Position numbers and translations under genes: made by a program
Notes under the pieces: generated by a model
What the model saw: the letters and a program-made list of their open reading frames with translations, nothing else
Database searches by the model: none
What the model was told of the DNA's origin: nothing
Part shown: positions 11,641 through 22,765 of the stretch, piece after piece
Position numbering within the stretch: the stretch's first letter is position 1
Layout of the letters: the number at the start of each line of letters is the position of its first letter
DNA from: Gnetum montanum
Lineage: Eukaryota; Streptophyta; Gnetopsida; Gnetales; Gnetaceae
Assembly (NCBI GenBank): GCA_015680685.1
Contig: MNCI01009275.1
Location: forward strand, 377,416 to 441,415
Direction of reading: 5' to 3'
DNA: 64,000 nt

Positions 11641-13015
11641 TAATCTCAGGGAAAGCTTTTGTTTGTTGCACGTTGACTAACAGTCTCTTATTTGGGCTCT
11701 CAGGTTTATATATGGTCATGGATCCTAAAGGAAAAGTTGCATAGATAATGTAAGGTCCTTCCCACAGTGTTTGAAATTTGGTACGTTGTCACACATGTGT
11801 GGGGTTCTAGTAGAGAACCTTATCTCCTAGTTGATACTTAACTTTCCTAATTTTTAGGTCATGACATTGTTTATTAAATGCCTTGTGCAACTCATTAGAT
11901 GACAGGGTAGCTAATCGATTCTCGTCTAGCAAGTTAAGAGTCATCAACCTTTGTTTTCGTGCTAGATCAAGGTCAAGGTTGAGGTTACATGCCATGGCTA
12001 GCGTACAGAGTTCAGTTTGGATAGGGAGTGTTGAAAGCTTTCCATACACTAACTTGTAGGGAGAGTAGCCTATAGGGAGTTTCCATGTAGAGTGGTATGC
12101 CCAAAGAGCATCATTCAATTTAGTGCTCTAGTCTCACCTATACTTGCTAATGGTTCTAGTCAGTATCTTAGTAATCTCCCTGTTGGTGACCTCAGCTTGA
12201 CCATTTGCTTGGGGCTGGTATGGTGTAGTCAATTTGTGCTCAACCCCTAAGCATTGCATTAACTTCCAAAAATTTGCACCTACATAGTGTGTACCATTAT
12301 TTGATATAAGCGCACGCAGCACACCAAACCTATTGATGAATTGTTGTTGAACAAATCATGCAACTATAGATGATGTGCAATCTTTGACGGTAGCTGCTTC
12401 AGCCCATTTTGTTAAGTAGTCTACAGCAACTATGATGTAAGCTTTTCCATTGGACATTGATGTAATGGACCCCATAAAATCAATTCCCCAAATGTCAAAG
12501 GGTTCTAACGATTAAATCCATCATTTCATACCCTCCATTCTAGTAGTCATTGCCCCATCACGTTGACAACACTCACAAGATTGGACAAATTGATGGAAGT
12601 CCCAGAACAAGGTAGGCCAATAATATCCTGCAAGTAGGATCTTAATGGTTGTTTGTCTCCCAACATAATGACCTCCACAAGGGCCCTCATGAGCATCTTG
12701 GAGAACTCTCAGTTCATCTCTATCAAGAAAACACCATCGAACCAAGCCATTGGGACATACTTTGTAAAGTTGTCCACTGATCTCCATAAAGTACTTAGCT
12801 CTGTGAAGAAACTGTTGTTTCTTCTTAAGGTCTAGCTCTTGTGATGTTTGTTGGGTAAGGAGATAGGTAAGAATGCTACTATACCAACTTGTCTTCGTGG
12901 GTGATTGGTTATTCACTACACCGACAAAGAGGAACTCATCAGGGAAGTGATCAGAAATGGGATACTCATCCTCCTCGTTGTCCCAATGCAATCGAGATAA
13001 ATGATCGATAACTAC
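11640..13015 (-). pseudogene. Integrase of element 2
   Basis: Would join element cDNA to host DNA. Reading leftwards: the zinc-binding module HEGPCGGH then CECCQR (H-H-C-C) at about 12700-12560. Core domain with first Asp in [12 protein letters not shown] (about 12485), the second site ISNNGTHYVG at about 12290 where the usual catalytic Asp (ISDNG) is Asn, and the Glu in NGQAEVTNREITK (about 12200). Then LNDALWAYHSTWKLPIGYSPY and an SH3-like tail LWEGPYIIYATFP (about 11740) running to KAFPEIRTARTY near 11640. There are stops inside the core. The Asp-to-Asn change alone would abolish catalysis. Confidence 0.88.
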
Positions 13016-13019
13016 ATTT

Positions 13020-14270
13020 TTGGATCCTTTACGATCAATCATTGTTAGATCAAACTCTTATAGGATTACTAGCCATTGTATAATATAGGGGCTTACCATT
13101 GGCTTATTCATGAGGAACCGGATGGCACTATGATCTGTGTGTATGAATACTTTGTACCCCAATACATAGTGTCTAAATTTCTCTAGTGCAAACACTACAA
13201 CCATTAATTCTTTTTCTGTAGTAGTGTAGTTAAGTTGTGCACTAGCTATACTTTTACTTTCATAGTGGATGTAATAGGGACGTTTCTGGTCATCTAACTA
13301 TGTAAGTATGACTCCTAAGGCATAGTTGGACGCATCAGTCATGACATGGAATGGTCTAGACTAGTCAGGAGCTTGTAGAATGGGTGTTTCTACTAGCTTC
13401 TGTTTTAGAGTTTGGAAAGCTAGTTCGCATTCCCTGGTCCACTTGAAGGGTATGTCCTTTTTCGTTAGCTTTACCAATGGTTTGGCAATCTTTGAAAAGT
13501 TCTCTATGAATGTCCTATAGTAGCCAATGTGTCCAAGGAATGACCGAATGTCTTTGACAGTTTCTAGCTGACGGGTGATTCCTTGGATGACTTTGATTTT
13601 CTTAGGATCTACCTCTATCCCTGCATGTGAAATTTTATGCCCAAGTACTATGCCTTCTTGGACCATCAAGTGGCTTTTTTGCTAGTTGAGCCTTAGATTA
13701 GTTTCTACACATCTTTTCAGCACCTGCTCCAATCGGTCCAAGGCTTGATCAAAACTTGCTTCGTAGGTGGAGAAGTCATCCATAGAGACCTCCACACCAT
13801 TTCTTATCTATTGTTAAAATATGCTTAGAACTCAGCGTTGAAATGTAGCAGGGGCATTACACAAGCCAAATGGCATTTGTTTGTATGCAAACGTTCCCCA
13901 AGGATTGGTGAACATAGTTTTGGCTTGGTCTTCTAGGGCTATTTATATTTGGTTGTATCCGCTATATCCATCCAAAAAACTATAATAGCGATGCCCTGCG
14001 ATTGTGTCTAAGACTTGGTCAACAAATGGCAATGGAAAGTGATCCTTGAATGTTTCCATGTTTACTAGTCTAAAATCTATACAGATCCTCCATTTGCCTC
14101 CCTTTTTAGGCATGATTACCAAGGGGCTAACCCATTCGCTATCAGCAATGGGATATATGAACCCAACCTTTAGAAGCTGTTCGATTTCTTCTTTTACTAC
14201 TTGCTTCAACTTTGGGTTCAATCGCCTCTATGGTTGTTTTCGAGGCTTCATGGAGAGGTCAGTGTAAATT
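13020..14270 (-). pseudogene. Reverse transcriptase and RNase H of element 2
   Basis: RT begins MNPKLKQVVKEEIEQLL (about 14220), with WVSPLVIMPKKGGKWRICID (motif 1), YSFLDGYSGYNQI (first catalytic Asp), then after a stop FAYKQMPFGLCNAPATFQR (about 13860). The second catalytic box is VSMDDFSTY at about 13780, where related elements have V(Y/F)MDDFSVY. The thumb and RNase H follow: GHKISHAGIEVDPKKI, FLGHIGYYRTFIENFS, TDASNYALGVIL (about 13340), YTTTEKELMVVVFALEKFR and IHTDHSAIRFLM. At least five in-frame stops. A good phylogenetic marker for the family. Confidence 0.9.
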
Positions 14271-14699
14271 CTATGCTGGCATATCCTAGGATCTATCCTA
14301 GTTAATTATGGATATGACCAGGTGAAGGCTTTTGACCATTTGTTTATTACCTTTAGCAGATTCTCTTTTTGTTGCGAAACTAGTGGGCAATGGTTTTAGC
14401 TCTAGGGGCTCTTGTTTAAATTTTTTAGGAATTTCCAACTTCCCCCAATTGATGTTTTCTAAGTTAGGACTGGAAAGTTGGCGGTGGACTTGCTCTAATG
14501 CATCTATGCTATCTATGTAAGTGCAAGTCAAACCCTCAGTTAGTTCCATGCATATAAGTGAGCTGCTTTCTTGATTAGCTATTAGCCACTAGGTGTCTTC
14601 TTATCATGTGGCTACTGCATATAGGCACCTTTGTATATCAATCGTTTATGCACATTGATTACATGTAGGCAATGTTAAACTTTACACTACCCATGATCT

Positions 14700-15206
14700 C
14701 TACACGCAATTGCACCTTGTGTCACTGTATACGATGCATGGAACCTTCTTCTTCTCAATCTTTCCAAAAGTATTTTCCTTTAATATTTCTAGGGAAAGAT
14801 CATGGATACCTAGGCATGCATCAATAGTGCTTAGCCATGCCCTTCCCATTATGATTGGGAAGTCCCTCTTACTATTGTTCACTTGGATCACCAGAAAGTT
14901 AGCTAAATATGACCATCCACAAATAGTGGTAACAATGTCCTCCACTGATCCCAAGGGAACAGTGATGGACTGGTCAACCAACTCTAAACAAACATTGCTC
15001 TTTTTTAATGGAGGCAGGTTCCAAGCCTTATACATTTCTTGGGATATTAGGTTGACACCGAAACCTGAATCCAAAAGATCTTTGCATGGCTCATTCCTAG
15101 CGATTTGTAGATATATTTGGGGACTCCCAAGATTAGAGAATTTCCTGGGAAGGTGGCCAGCTTTGATCCAATCAGTAACGGCATGTGTTAACATGACCGT
15201 ATGCAT
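14700..15206 (-). pseudogene. Aspartic protease region of element 2
   Basis: An open frame of 168 codons. The active-site triad appears as LLDSGFGVNLIS (about 15070), followed by ITVPLGSVEDIVTTI and the C-terminal strand FPIIMGRAWLSTIDA (about 14830), equivalent to ILGRPFL in relatives. It would cut the Gag-Pol polyprotein as a homodimer. It follows the gag reading with a frame change near 15210, and the RT begins about 430 bp further along. The frame itself is open, but the element around it is dead. Confidence 0.8.
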
Positions 15207-15209
15207 TGA

Positions 15210-17721
15210 ATGCGGTGTTAGTTCGAAGGGGGCTCAGAAGCTTTATTTGATATAGAGGCATCCAAGGACTCAACCACTTGGGGTTGCAGAGGCTTGGTTG
15301 GACTGTTGGTTCTGAAGAAAAATCTTTTCTTCATACGGTTGTCAGAACCAATAGTAGGTCGAGGATTAATAACCCTTATGGCATTGCATTGCTGCAGCTG
15401 AGTAAGGAGTTCACCTTGCATTGCTGGAGCAGGTGATAATGGATCTATTGGCAGGAGAGACACAGCCAGATTGGAAGGATGGTACACTTGTGGAATGTCG
15501 CCCCTAGGAGAAGAAGTTCTATAGTACTCGTAAGCTTGGTAGTGGTAACGTGACTAATAGAGTCACGTGGAGAGATTGGATGTTGCACGTAATATCCATA
15601 TGGGTCAAGTTGCCGGTAAGGATATTGTTGCCTTGGTGGTGGTATTCCCCATGATTGTGGGTGTTTCCACTGTTGATGTTTCTCAATTGTTTGTGGTGGA
15701 GTTCCACTTGGATAATATGTTAAAGGTTGGTGGAACTGCCTTGGGTTACCTTGGGGATAAGGTAATCACCGAGATGTTTGCCATTTGTTTAAATGTGGAT
15801 TAAGTGTATACACCCCAGACTCCTGCAAATGTGAGATCACAGGGCAACATCCCTTAGGATGGTTGTATTGATAGATCTCGCATCCACTATCATCGTCTGT
15901 ATCTAAGTCCACAACTTCTTCAATAATAACAACTTTACCCTTACCCTTGTTACATGCATTTTCTGCTTCTCTATTTTTCCTTTTGTCATGATCACTACCT
16001 CACTCTCTAGACTCCTCTACTACTTTGAGCACAATTTGAAACCTACTATCCAGGAAGTCACACATTTGGTCTACCTTTGCCGATACTTCTGATGCTAACT
16101 TTTGGATAGGCAAGGTTTTCCTAATCACCATCTCTTTGAGTGGTGACTCTTCCTCATCCTCACAAAATCTTACTCCCTTCTTTCAGAGGGAGGGATCTCG
16201 GTTATATTCTTCCGCACTCTCTCTTTTTTGTATCTTACCTTCTTCCTTAACTACTTGCTCCAATAGCCTATGAATTTGACAAGACCTAAGCTCAGATAAC
16301 CTCCCTTGGGCATAATTCCCAAGGGTTCTTCTCGTTTCATGCCTAAGCCCGTCTACAAGATGGCGTAGTTGATCCTACTACGAATAACCATGGCCAGGGC
16401 AACAATGTAATAGTGCATAATAGCGGCCTATGGCAGCATCCAAGGGTTCATACCATCCTTGTTTCCATCCTTGGATTTGCTTTTGCAGGTTAGACACCCA
16501 GGAGTACGTTTGGTACTTATCGTCAAACAATTCTAACATAGTACTTCACCTACAAATGGATTCTGGTTCTAAGGACCGGTACCAGCTTTTAGCTTCTTTT
16601 ATTAGTGTCCATGGGAACAACTTAAGTTTTTGCCACTCGTTTTCTATGTTTTACAAGGCACACGCATCGTGAAATGCTTGTAAGTGATTTTGAGAATCAG
16701 TGTTATATCCCCCTTCAAATCATGGGATGTTATTCATGTCTAACCTCTTCATCCTACTATCTTTTTGGTGCCTTGTTAGAACTCTCACAGCCTCAATTAT
16801 ATCTAGCATGCTTCATGTGGCGAGCAGGGGTTCATCATGATCATCTCATTCGTAGCGTCTATGGTGTCTATGCGGTTCCCTACTCTCCCTTTTTCTATGG
16901 CATGATTCCCTAGAGTGCCCTTATCCTTTGTCTTGGTTATCTCGTCTACGACTTCCACTTTGTTTGCCCTTATCCTCACAATCTATTTCTCTATGGCTAC
17001 ATCTGGACACAGAAGGAGCGGGTGAAGGAGATGATGAAGGTGAAGAAGAAGGAGACCCACCACCATGACAGGGTCTACTCCCTTCTCTTTGGTGGTCTCT
17101 ACCTCAATCGTGATTGCAATCAGAATGTCCACCTTTGTCATGTGTCTTTGTTCTGTTTTTGGACACTTTGTGTCCGTTGGTATCAGCACCTAGGTTGTGA
17201 ATAGTAAAATGGAGGTTCTGATACACAACCCCTCGGCCAAAGTCAAGGGGAGGAACATCGTTATGTGGGTGACTGCTTGAGGCAGGTTCATCACCCTCAA
17301 TTTCGCTTAAAACATGGGGGGAAACCTTAGATCATTTTCCCTTCAAGGACTTATGGTGTCTCTCCTATGGCAAATCCCTTTGACGTTGCACTTCTTTGGG
17401 ATGATAGCCTCCTGAATCATAGTCCTGCGCAATGTACTCTGTGTGTAAGTGTTGCATTCCTATTCGTGTGAGAGCATGAAGAAGCATACTTGGGACTGAA
17501 CGGTTGGGAGGTAACACTATGTTACCTTCCAAGTCGCACCAACACAACTATTCATCTTAGTGGAGAATAAAGGTGAAGTTGAGTACATATTCATTGGGAT
17601 GAACATATACCACACGAAACTATTAAGGAGTTGGCAAATCCACGTCATGTGTATCTTGCTGCCAATTGCTTCTTGTGTTAGTCCTAGGTGGTGAAGTGCT
17701 TTTGTGTAAAGAAGAAGACAT
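15210..17721 (-). pseudogene. Gag of element 2
   Basis: Starts at a Met (17719-17721, MSSSLHKSTSPPRTNTRSNW). It has a charged Ser/His/Arg-rich N-terminal third, then the gag domain: NNIP*FEGGYNTDSQNHLQA, LKLFPWTLIKEAKSWYRSL (about 16590), MLELFDDKYQTYSWVSNLQ, RYYALLHCCPGHGY (about 16400) and LGNYAQGRLSELRSCQIH. After a charged linker the knuckle-like segment reads CEIYQYNHPKGCC, with the second Cys lost compared with element 1. The tail has YPYRQLDPYGYYVQHPIS (about 15600). About ten in-frame stops. Order and sequence match element 1 throughout. Confidence 0.85.
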
Positions 17722-17833
17722 TTTATCTTGTTCAGTGTGTAATGTACTATTATCTTTTTCTTAATCAACCTAAGGGTTCATTCCAACAATGTAAATGATT
17801 TCCTAAGTTCTACTTAGCACACAAACAACTAAG

Positions 17834-17851
17834 TTCCTAACTACAGCACCA
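17834..17851 (-). other. Primer-binding site, element 2
   Basis: Minus-strand TGGTGCTGTAGTTAGGAA, one base from the LTR end. The first six bases match the element 1 site and the rest differ, so a different tRNA primer or decay is possible. Confidence 0.5.
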
Positions 17852-17852
17852 A

Positions 17853-18325
17853 TGATGAGCAGCGAGGTACCCCTACGCTCAACCATACCAATACAAGCGT
17901 TTCATGCACAATTCGGTTGAATTCCAAGGACTAAGTACCTATGTGCCTGTGTGGAACAATAACGGGTTGATTAATCGTTGTCTTCCCAAACTTACCTGTA
18001 TGTCACAATTATATGGTTAAGTAAGCTTGAGGCATATGATTTTTATGGCTTTTATGTGTTTTATATCCTGTGCTAGTAAGGAGGGGAAGAGAGATAACTA
18101 AGTAAATAATCTAATTTGACTATTCATTAGCTAAGTTCTAATTACTCCTAACACCAGTATCCGTTCCCACTCGCCGTAAACATCCTGAACTAGTGCAACA
18201 TTGCTGGGATTACCAAATGCTAATNCGCTGCCTCTTATTTATAGGTAAGGAGATGGGTCGCGATATCAGGTATCCAACATCGCATGGCTGATCCAATATC
18301 ACGGACGCAATATCACGGTTCATCA
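17853..18325 (-). mobile_element. 5' LTR of element 2, internally collapsed
   Basis: Bounded by TGATGAGC (17853) and TTCATCA (18325). Colinear with the 3' LTR except for the single N at 18225. Sequence jumps there from TACCAAATGCTAAT to CGCTGCCTCTTATTTATAGG, skipping about 320 bp present at 9216-9539. The true LTR is therefore about 0.8 kb, similar to the 889 bp of element 1. The 5-bp right flank is CTTAA. Confidence 0.8.
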
Positions 18326-18538
18326 CTTAATAACATAGGATAAAATTCCAACCCATGGTGTTGATTCCTACAACATGAATGACAATATCATTAACATAAA
18401 CTTAGGAAATATACAGAAAGCCTAAAGTAAATGATACAATAAAGTATAAAGTCATAAAGAAAGAAAGAATAACAAGAAATGGAAAATGTAATAAGAATTA
18501 GAAAATTTTCAAGAAATAGAAAAATGATAAAAAATTAT

Positions 18539-19180
18539 NNNNNNNNNNNNNNNNNNNNNNNNNNNNNNNNNNNNNNNNNNNNNNNNNNNNNNNNNNNNNN
18601 NNNNNNNNNNNNNNNNNNNNNNNNNNNNNNNNNNNNNNNNNNNNNNNNNNNNNNNNNNNNNNNNNNNNNNNNNNNNNNNNNNNNNNNNNNNNNNNNNNNN
18701 NNNNNNNNNNNNNNNNNNNNNNNNNNNNNNNNNNNNNNNNNNNNNNNNNNNNNNNNNNNNNNNNNNNNNNNNNNNNNNNNNNNNNNNNNNNNNNNNNNNN
18801 NNNNNNNNNNNNNNNNNNNNNNNNNNNNNNNNNNNNNNNNNNNNNNNNNNNNNNNNNNNNNNNNNNNNNNNNNNNNNNNNNNNNNNNNNNNNNNNNNNNN
18901 NNNNNNNNNNNNNNNNNNNNNNNNNNNNNNNNNNNNNNNNNNNNNNNNNNNNNNNNNNNNNNNNNNNNNNNNNNNNNNNNNNNNNNNNNNNNNNNNNNNN
19001 NNNNNNNNNNNNNNNNNNNNNNNNNNNNNNNNNNNNNNNNNNNNNNNNNNNNNNNNNNNNNNNNNNNNNNNNNNNNNNNNNNNNNNNNNNNNNNNNNNNN
19101 NNNNNNNNNNNNNNNNNNNNNNNNNNNNNNNNNNNNNNNNNNNNNNNNNNNNNNNNNNNNNNNNNNNNNNNNNNNNNNNN
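18539..19180. other. Assembly gap (642 Ns)
   Basis: Unsequenced run between the 5' LTR of element 2 and an LTR piece in the opposite orientation. Open frames of 230-414 codons that cross it are artefacts of translating N. Confidence 0.99.
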
Positions 19181-19383
19181 GAAAAATACCAAAAAAATCA
19201 TATACCTCAGACTTGCTTAACCATACACTGTGACACATACAAGCAAGCCTGGGAAGACAACGAACGATTAACCCCAAGCGTTCCTTGTGGCGTTAAGGCA
19301 TTTAGTCTACAGAGTTCGACCGGATCGCGTGTACATACTCGTATTCGTATGGTTGAGTGTAGGGGTACCTCGCCACTCATCAT
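19181..19383 (+). mobile_element. LTR fragment in opposite orientation
   Basis: The reverse complement of 17853-18050. It has AAATCATATACCTCAGACTT, TGGGAAGACAACGA..GATTA, CGTATTCGTATGGTTGAG, and the terminal GGGGTACCTCGCCACTCATCA ending at 19383. Its 5' part is lost in the N gap. It is followed by TTAATGTT rather than a primer site, so it is more likely a solo or 3' LTR than the start of a plus-strand element. It abuts the third gag remnant. Confidence 0.75.
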
Positions 19384-19399
19384 TAATGTTCATGTATGT

Positions 19400-21225
19400 T
19401 TCCTTTTCCTTTTCCTTCTTCTTAACTTAGTCTCTTATCCTTGCCCACTCTGTCTTTTTATCCATGATTTTAAAGTAGTTGTAAATTTTTCATCCATCAA
19501 AACCCACATTTTATCAACCTTTGTTGTAATTTTTAGTGATGTACTTCTTCCTTCATCTTGTCGAGAGGTTCTTCTTCTTCCTAAAGATCATAGATATGGA
19601 CCTCCTTCTTACAAAGGGTTGGGTCTTAGTTACATTCCTCTATGTTCTCCCTCTTTCATAGTTATTCTTTTTTGTCATCTATTTAATCAACCTTTGTATT
19701 TGATGGGCTTTGAGTTTTGGTAGCCTTCATTATGCATAGATTTCATGGCTCTCTCTCATTTGGTTTCAAAGCCCTCTACGATGTGACAAACTTACTCTTT
19801 CTAAGAAATCCCATGGTCTGGGCATTTGTGTAGCAAAGAATAGCATCTACCTATGGCCGCATCAAGGACTTCATGATTCTCTTGGTACTTTTTGTGAAGA
19901 GCTTGAGCATTATGAACCATTAGTGGATTGAATCTAGCTCCAATGATCTATACCAATTTTTGGCTTCCTTGATTAGTGTCATGGAGAAGAGCTTAAGCTT
20001 CTATCATTTATTTTCATTGTTTTGTAAGTCTCATGCATGATGGAAGACTTGTAGATGATGACATAGGTTAGAATTGTAGTCTCTATCAAATTTAGGAATG
20101 TTATTCATGTAAAGTTATTTGATGTGACTTTTTCTTTAACACTTATTGGTATTCTTACTACCTCTCTAATCTCGATAATCTCTATTTTTATTTGCCCAAT
20201 CATTATGACCTTTTTTATGCTCCCTTTGATGCCTTCTATTTATCTTCACTCTCAATTTCTGTCTCCATCTAAATTCTTGCATGCTAGGATGTTTTTCATG
20301 ATTCCTCTTATTGCTATCATGTAGATTTCTCTTGTGATGATCACCAAGTTATCTACTTTGATCCCTTGATGGAGCTCTACCTCTTTGTCTATGTTCATCT
20401 TCTTTAGAGTTAGATGATAAAGCAAAAAGGAATGATGATGAACTAAGAGAATCGCCATGGTGTCCTTATCTCCCCCTATGGTTCCTTGGTTTATGTCTTC
20501 TAGTTTTGCTAGAGGTCTTAGGCCTTGAGGCCCTCCATGCCATGGGATCCATTCTATTCCCTCTAAGATTTTTTGTGACAGCTAAACATAGTCTTTGATT
20601 GGTTGAATCTTCAATATGGAAGATAGGAGTACGAGAGGTAGATCGATGACAATTGGACCTCCCAAATTGGTGTTTTGTGTCCTCCTTTTTGGACTATGAT
20701 GTTAGGAGAATTTCATCTTTTTCCTTTTCATGTTCATATTTAGACTTGATAATGGCATATCGCTAGGCTTGAACATTTGTTAACTGATATCATTTGAACA
20801 TGTTTTTATTAACATGATAGCATTTGTAGATATGACTAAGATTAATCTTCAAGAGAGGAACTTGAAGCATTGATGGAGCTGATCACTCAAGTGGTAATAT
20901 AGTAGTATCTTGTAAGTCCTTGTACCTAAACTATTCACCATAGTGAAAGATGAAGATAAAATTAGGATAATAAGGGTCTAAATGAGATCCTCGCTTGCAA
21001 TGGTTATTTCAATTTTCCTCAATATGAATCCTATCATTGCCCATCCCCTTAGTGTTTTCATTATGCAGTAAATTAATGACCATGTATGAAGAAGTCATAT
21101 TGTAGTTAATAATGTATTTGTAAGACTCAAAATATTAAATTTTATTAAAAGATAAATCACTAATGCTTTTACAACAATCATTTATGATCTAACTAATCTA
21201 GATCGCTAGCATCATCCCTAGCCTA
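19400..21225 (-). pseudogene. Third gag remnant of the element 1/2 family
   Basis: Reads leftwards. The diagnostic block LKLFSMTLIKEAKNWYRSL lies at about 19950, preceded by LQVFHHA and followed by MLKLFTKSTKRIMKSL with several stops. At its right end a degraded leader, CTAACTAATCTAGATCGCTAGCATCATCCCTAG near 21188-21220, parallels the leader and primer site of element 1 (2235-2270). A worn 5' LTR therefore probably begins near 21225, but I cannot trace its end. Protease and polymerase are absent. More diverged than elements 1 and 2, hence older. Confidence 0.65.
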
Positions 21226-21699
21226 ATGATCAATAGAGAGGATGTCCATAGCTTAATCATATGATCTACAAGTGATAAAAGCCCCCTTGGCTAAGATCAC
21301 AAGAGGTTTATTAATGATACACACACTAAACCAGTCATAAACACCGAACACGACAAGAATATGAATTGCAAAGTTTATTTGTGTATATCGTTGAGTTCAA
21401 TAAATGAAAATATTATAATACATATGATACAAGTTAAGGACCCTATGTTGTTGTTTTTATATTTTTTAAGGTTTTATAATTTTTATGTAATTTATAAATG
21501 TAGAAAATAAAACAATAATAAAAACCCTTTGCAATCTCTTGTGGGACAAGTGCAATGTTCACCCACAAAAGGNAGTCATACTGTCGATGGCCTAACATCA
21601 TTCTGTACAAGTATGACCTCTTCGAGTAAGGCAAAATCATCATAAAGCTCCATACAACTACCCTAATCTATTTAAAGGAATTAGATGAATTATAATTTC

Positions 21700-22017
21700 T
21701 AATTTTATTAATGAGATGTTATCATCAACGTTCAATAACATAAAATTGGAAAATTTAAGGAAATGAAAATGAGCTTTATTCATGAGGCAAACACTTGACT
21801 TTGTGTCAACCAAACAGTTGATCTTAAAAGGGAAGAAATCATATAAGAAAAAATATTTAGCAAAACAAGTGGGATAGTGGGATAGGAGGATAGTGTGAAA
21901 GTAAATTATATAAGAAAAATCTAAGATAAGAAAATTAGTATGAAATACTATCTTACCAATGACATTGTATGAGGGTAAATCATATAATAGGAGGGTGTTA
22001 GACCTTGAGCAAATCAT
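21700..22017 (-). pseudogene. Possible retroelement aspartic-protease relic
   Basis: A 119-codon minus-strand frame (21658-22017) contains INCLVDTKSSVCLMNKAHF near 21810. This resembles the LVDTGSS active-site strand of retroelement or pararetrovirus proteases, with Gly changed to Lys. The rest is Phe/Leu/Ile-rich and unrecognised. It could be an LTR-element or caulimovirid-like relic, or chance in AT-rich DNA. A single N lies nearby at 21573. Confidence 0.25.
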
Positions 22018-22620
22018 ATAAGGAAATTAGTGTGGGAAACTAACTTACCATGTTTATAAATAATACTTTGAAAAAATAGATGTGATATTTCTTAGACTTA
22101 CATAACTATCCATGATGAGTTAACTTTGCTTCAAAAAATTAATATTATTTAACTTGTTATTTTTCAAGTTAAGTCTCAAGCTAGTGATTCTTTATTGGAG
22201 GCTAATAATTTTCTTCAACTAATAGAACCTTAGAATAGTAAGGTTTCTAGAAACTTTGCTTAGCTTATGCTTAAGCCTTGGTGCTATTCTTTCTAGTTAT
22301 TAACAAAGAAGCTTTTAGTACTAAGTGAAAACCTATGAGGTTGCTTTTGAATAAGGCCAAAGCTTGATCCTTTTTCAACCCCAAAGGGATGGTTTTTTAG
22401 CATTGTTTTTATGGATAAAAACTTGTAAGGACATCCCCAAAACTATTGGGTATTTCATTTTTTATGTTGTTTTTTGGAGCTTTTTTGTTATTAATAGTAT
22501 ATGCTCATGTACTTTGTTTTTGGGAGGTATCAAAGCCCAAAAAATGAATAATAATATTAAAAACATTTAGAGTAAATTAAATAATCAAAGAAAAAGTCTT
22601 AACAAAAAAGCCCAAATAAT

Positions 22621-22765
22621 GAGATGTTAACCTAGTGGTAAGACACTTACTTGGAAGCTTTATATCACGGGTTTGATTCTAGTGGGCAATGTTGAGTTAT
22701 ATAAAGTTTTAATTGGACTATATATCTTAGGGTGTACCCATGTTTTACTTTCAAGGTCTTATCCT
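22621..22765 (+). mobile_element. tRNA-derived SINE, family A
   Basis: The head has an A-box-like TTAACCTAGTGGTAAGAC (about 22627) and a B-box-like ATCACGGGTTTGATTCTAG (about 22664), the RNA polymerase III promoter layout. The body AGTTATATAAAGTTTTAATTGGA and the GGGTGTACCCATGTTTTACTT end match the copy at 45978-46197. It is flanked by similar CTTAACAAAAAA and CCTTACAAAAAA words that may be a worn target-site duplication. Confidence 0.65.

Larger units (their letters stand above)
8990..18325 (-). mobile_element. Ty3/gypsy LTR retrotransposon, element 2
   Basis: A nearly complete but inactive 9.3-kb element read leftwards: 5' LTR (17853-18325), primer-binding site, gag, protease, reverse transcriptase, RNase H, integrase, a roughly 2-kb non-coding stretch, purine tract, 3' LTR (8990-9638). 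The order PR-RT-RH-IN defines Ty3/gypsy. The primer site, the gag zinc motif of its relative element 1, and the long untranslated stretch after integrase suggest the Athila/Tat branch. The coding region has many stops and damaged catalytic motifs. The 3' LTR lacks its outer end, so target-site duplications cannot be tested. Confidence 0.9.

Noticed and set aside
14710-15255. 181-codon plus-strand frame
   Set aside because: Antisense of the element 2 protease, which has the recognisable DSG and ILGR-type motifs on the minus strand.
18479-19723. Open frames of 414, 259 and 230 codons across the gap
   Set aside because: They exist only because Ns were translated as X; the flanking bases are LTR and spacer.
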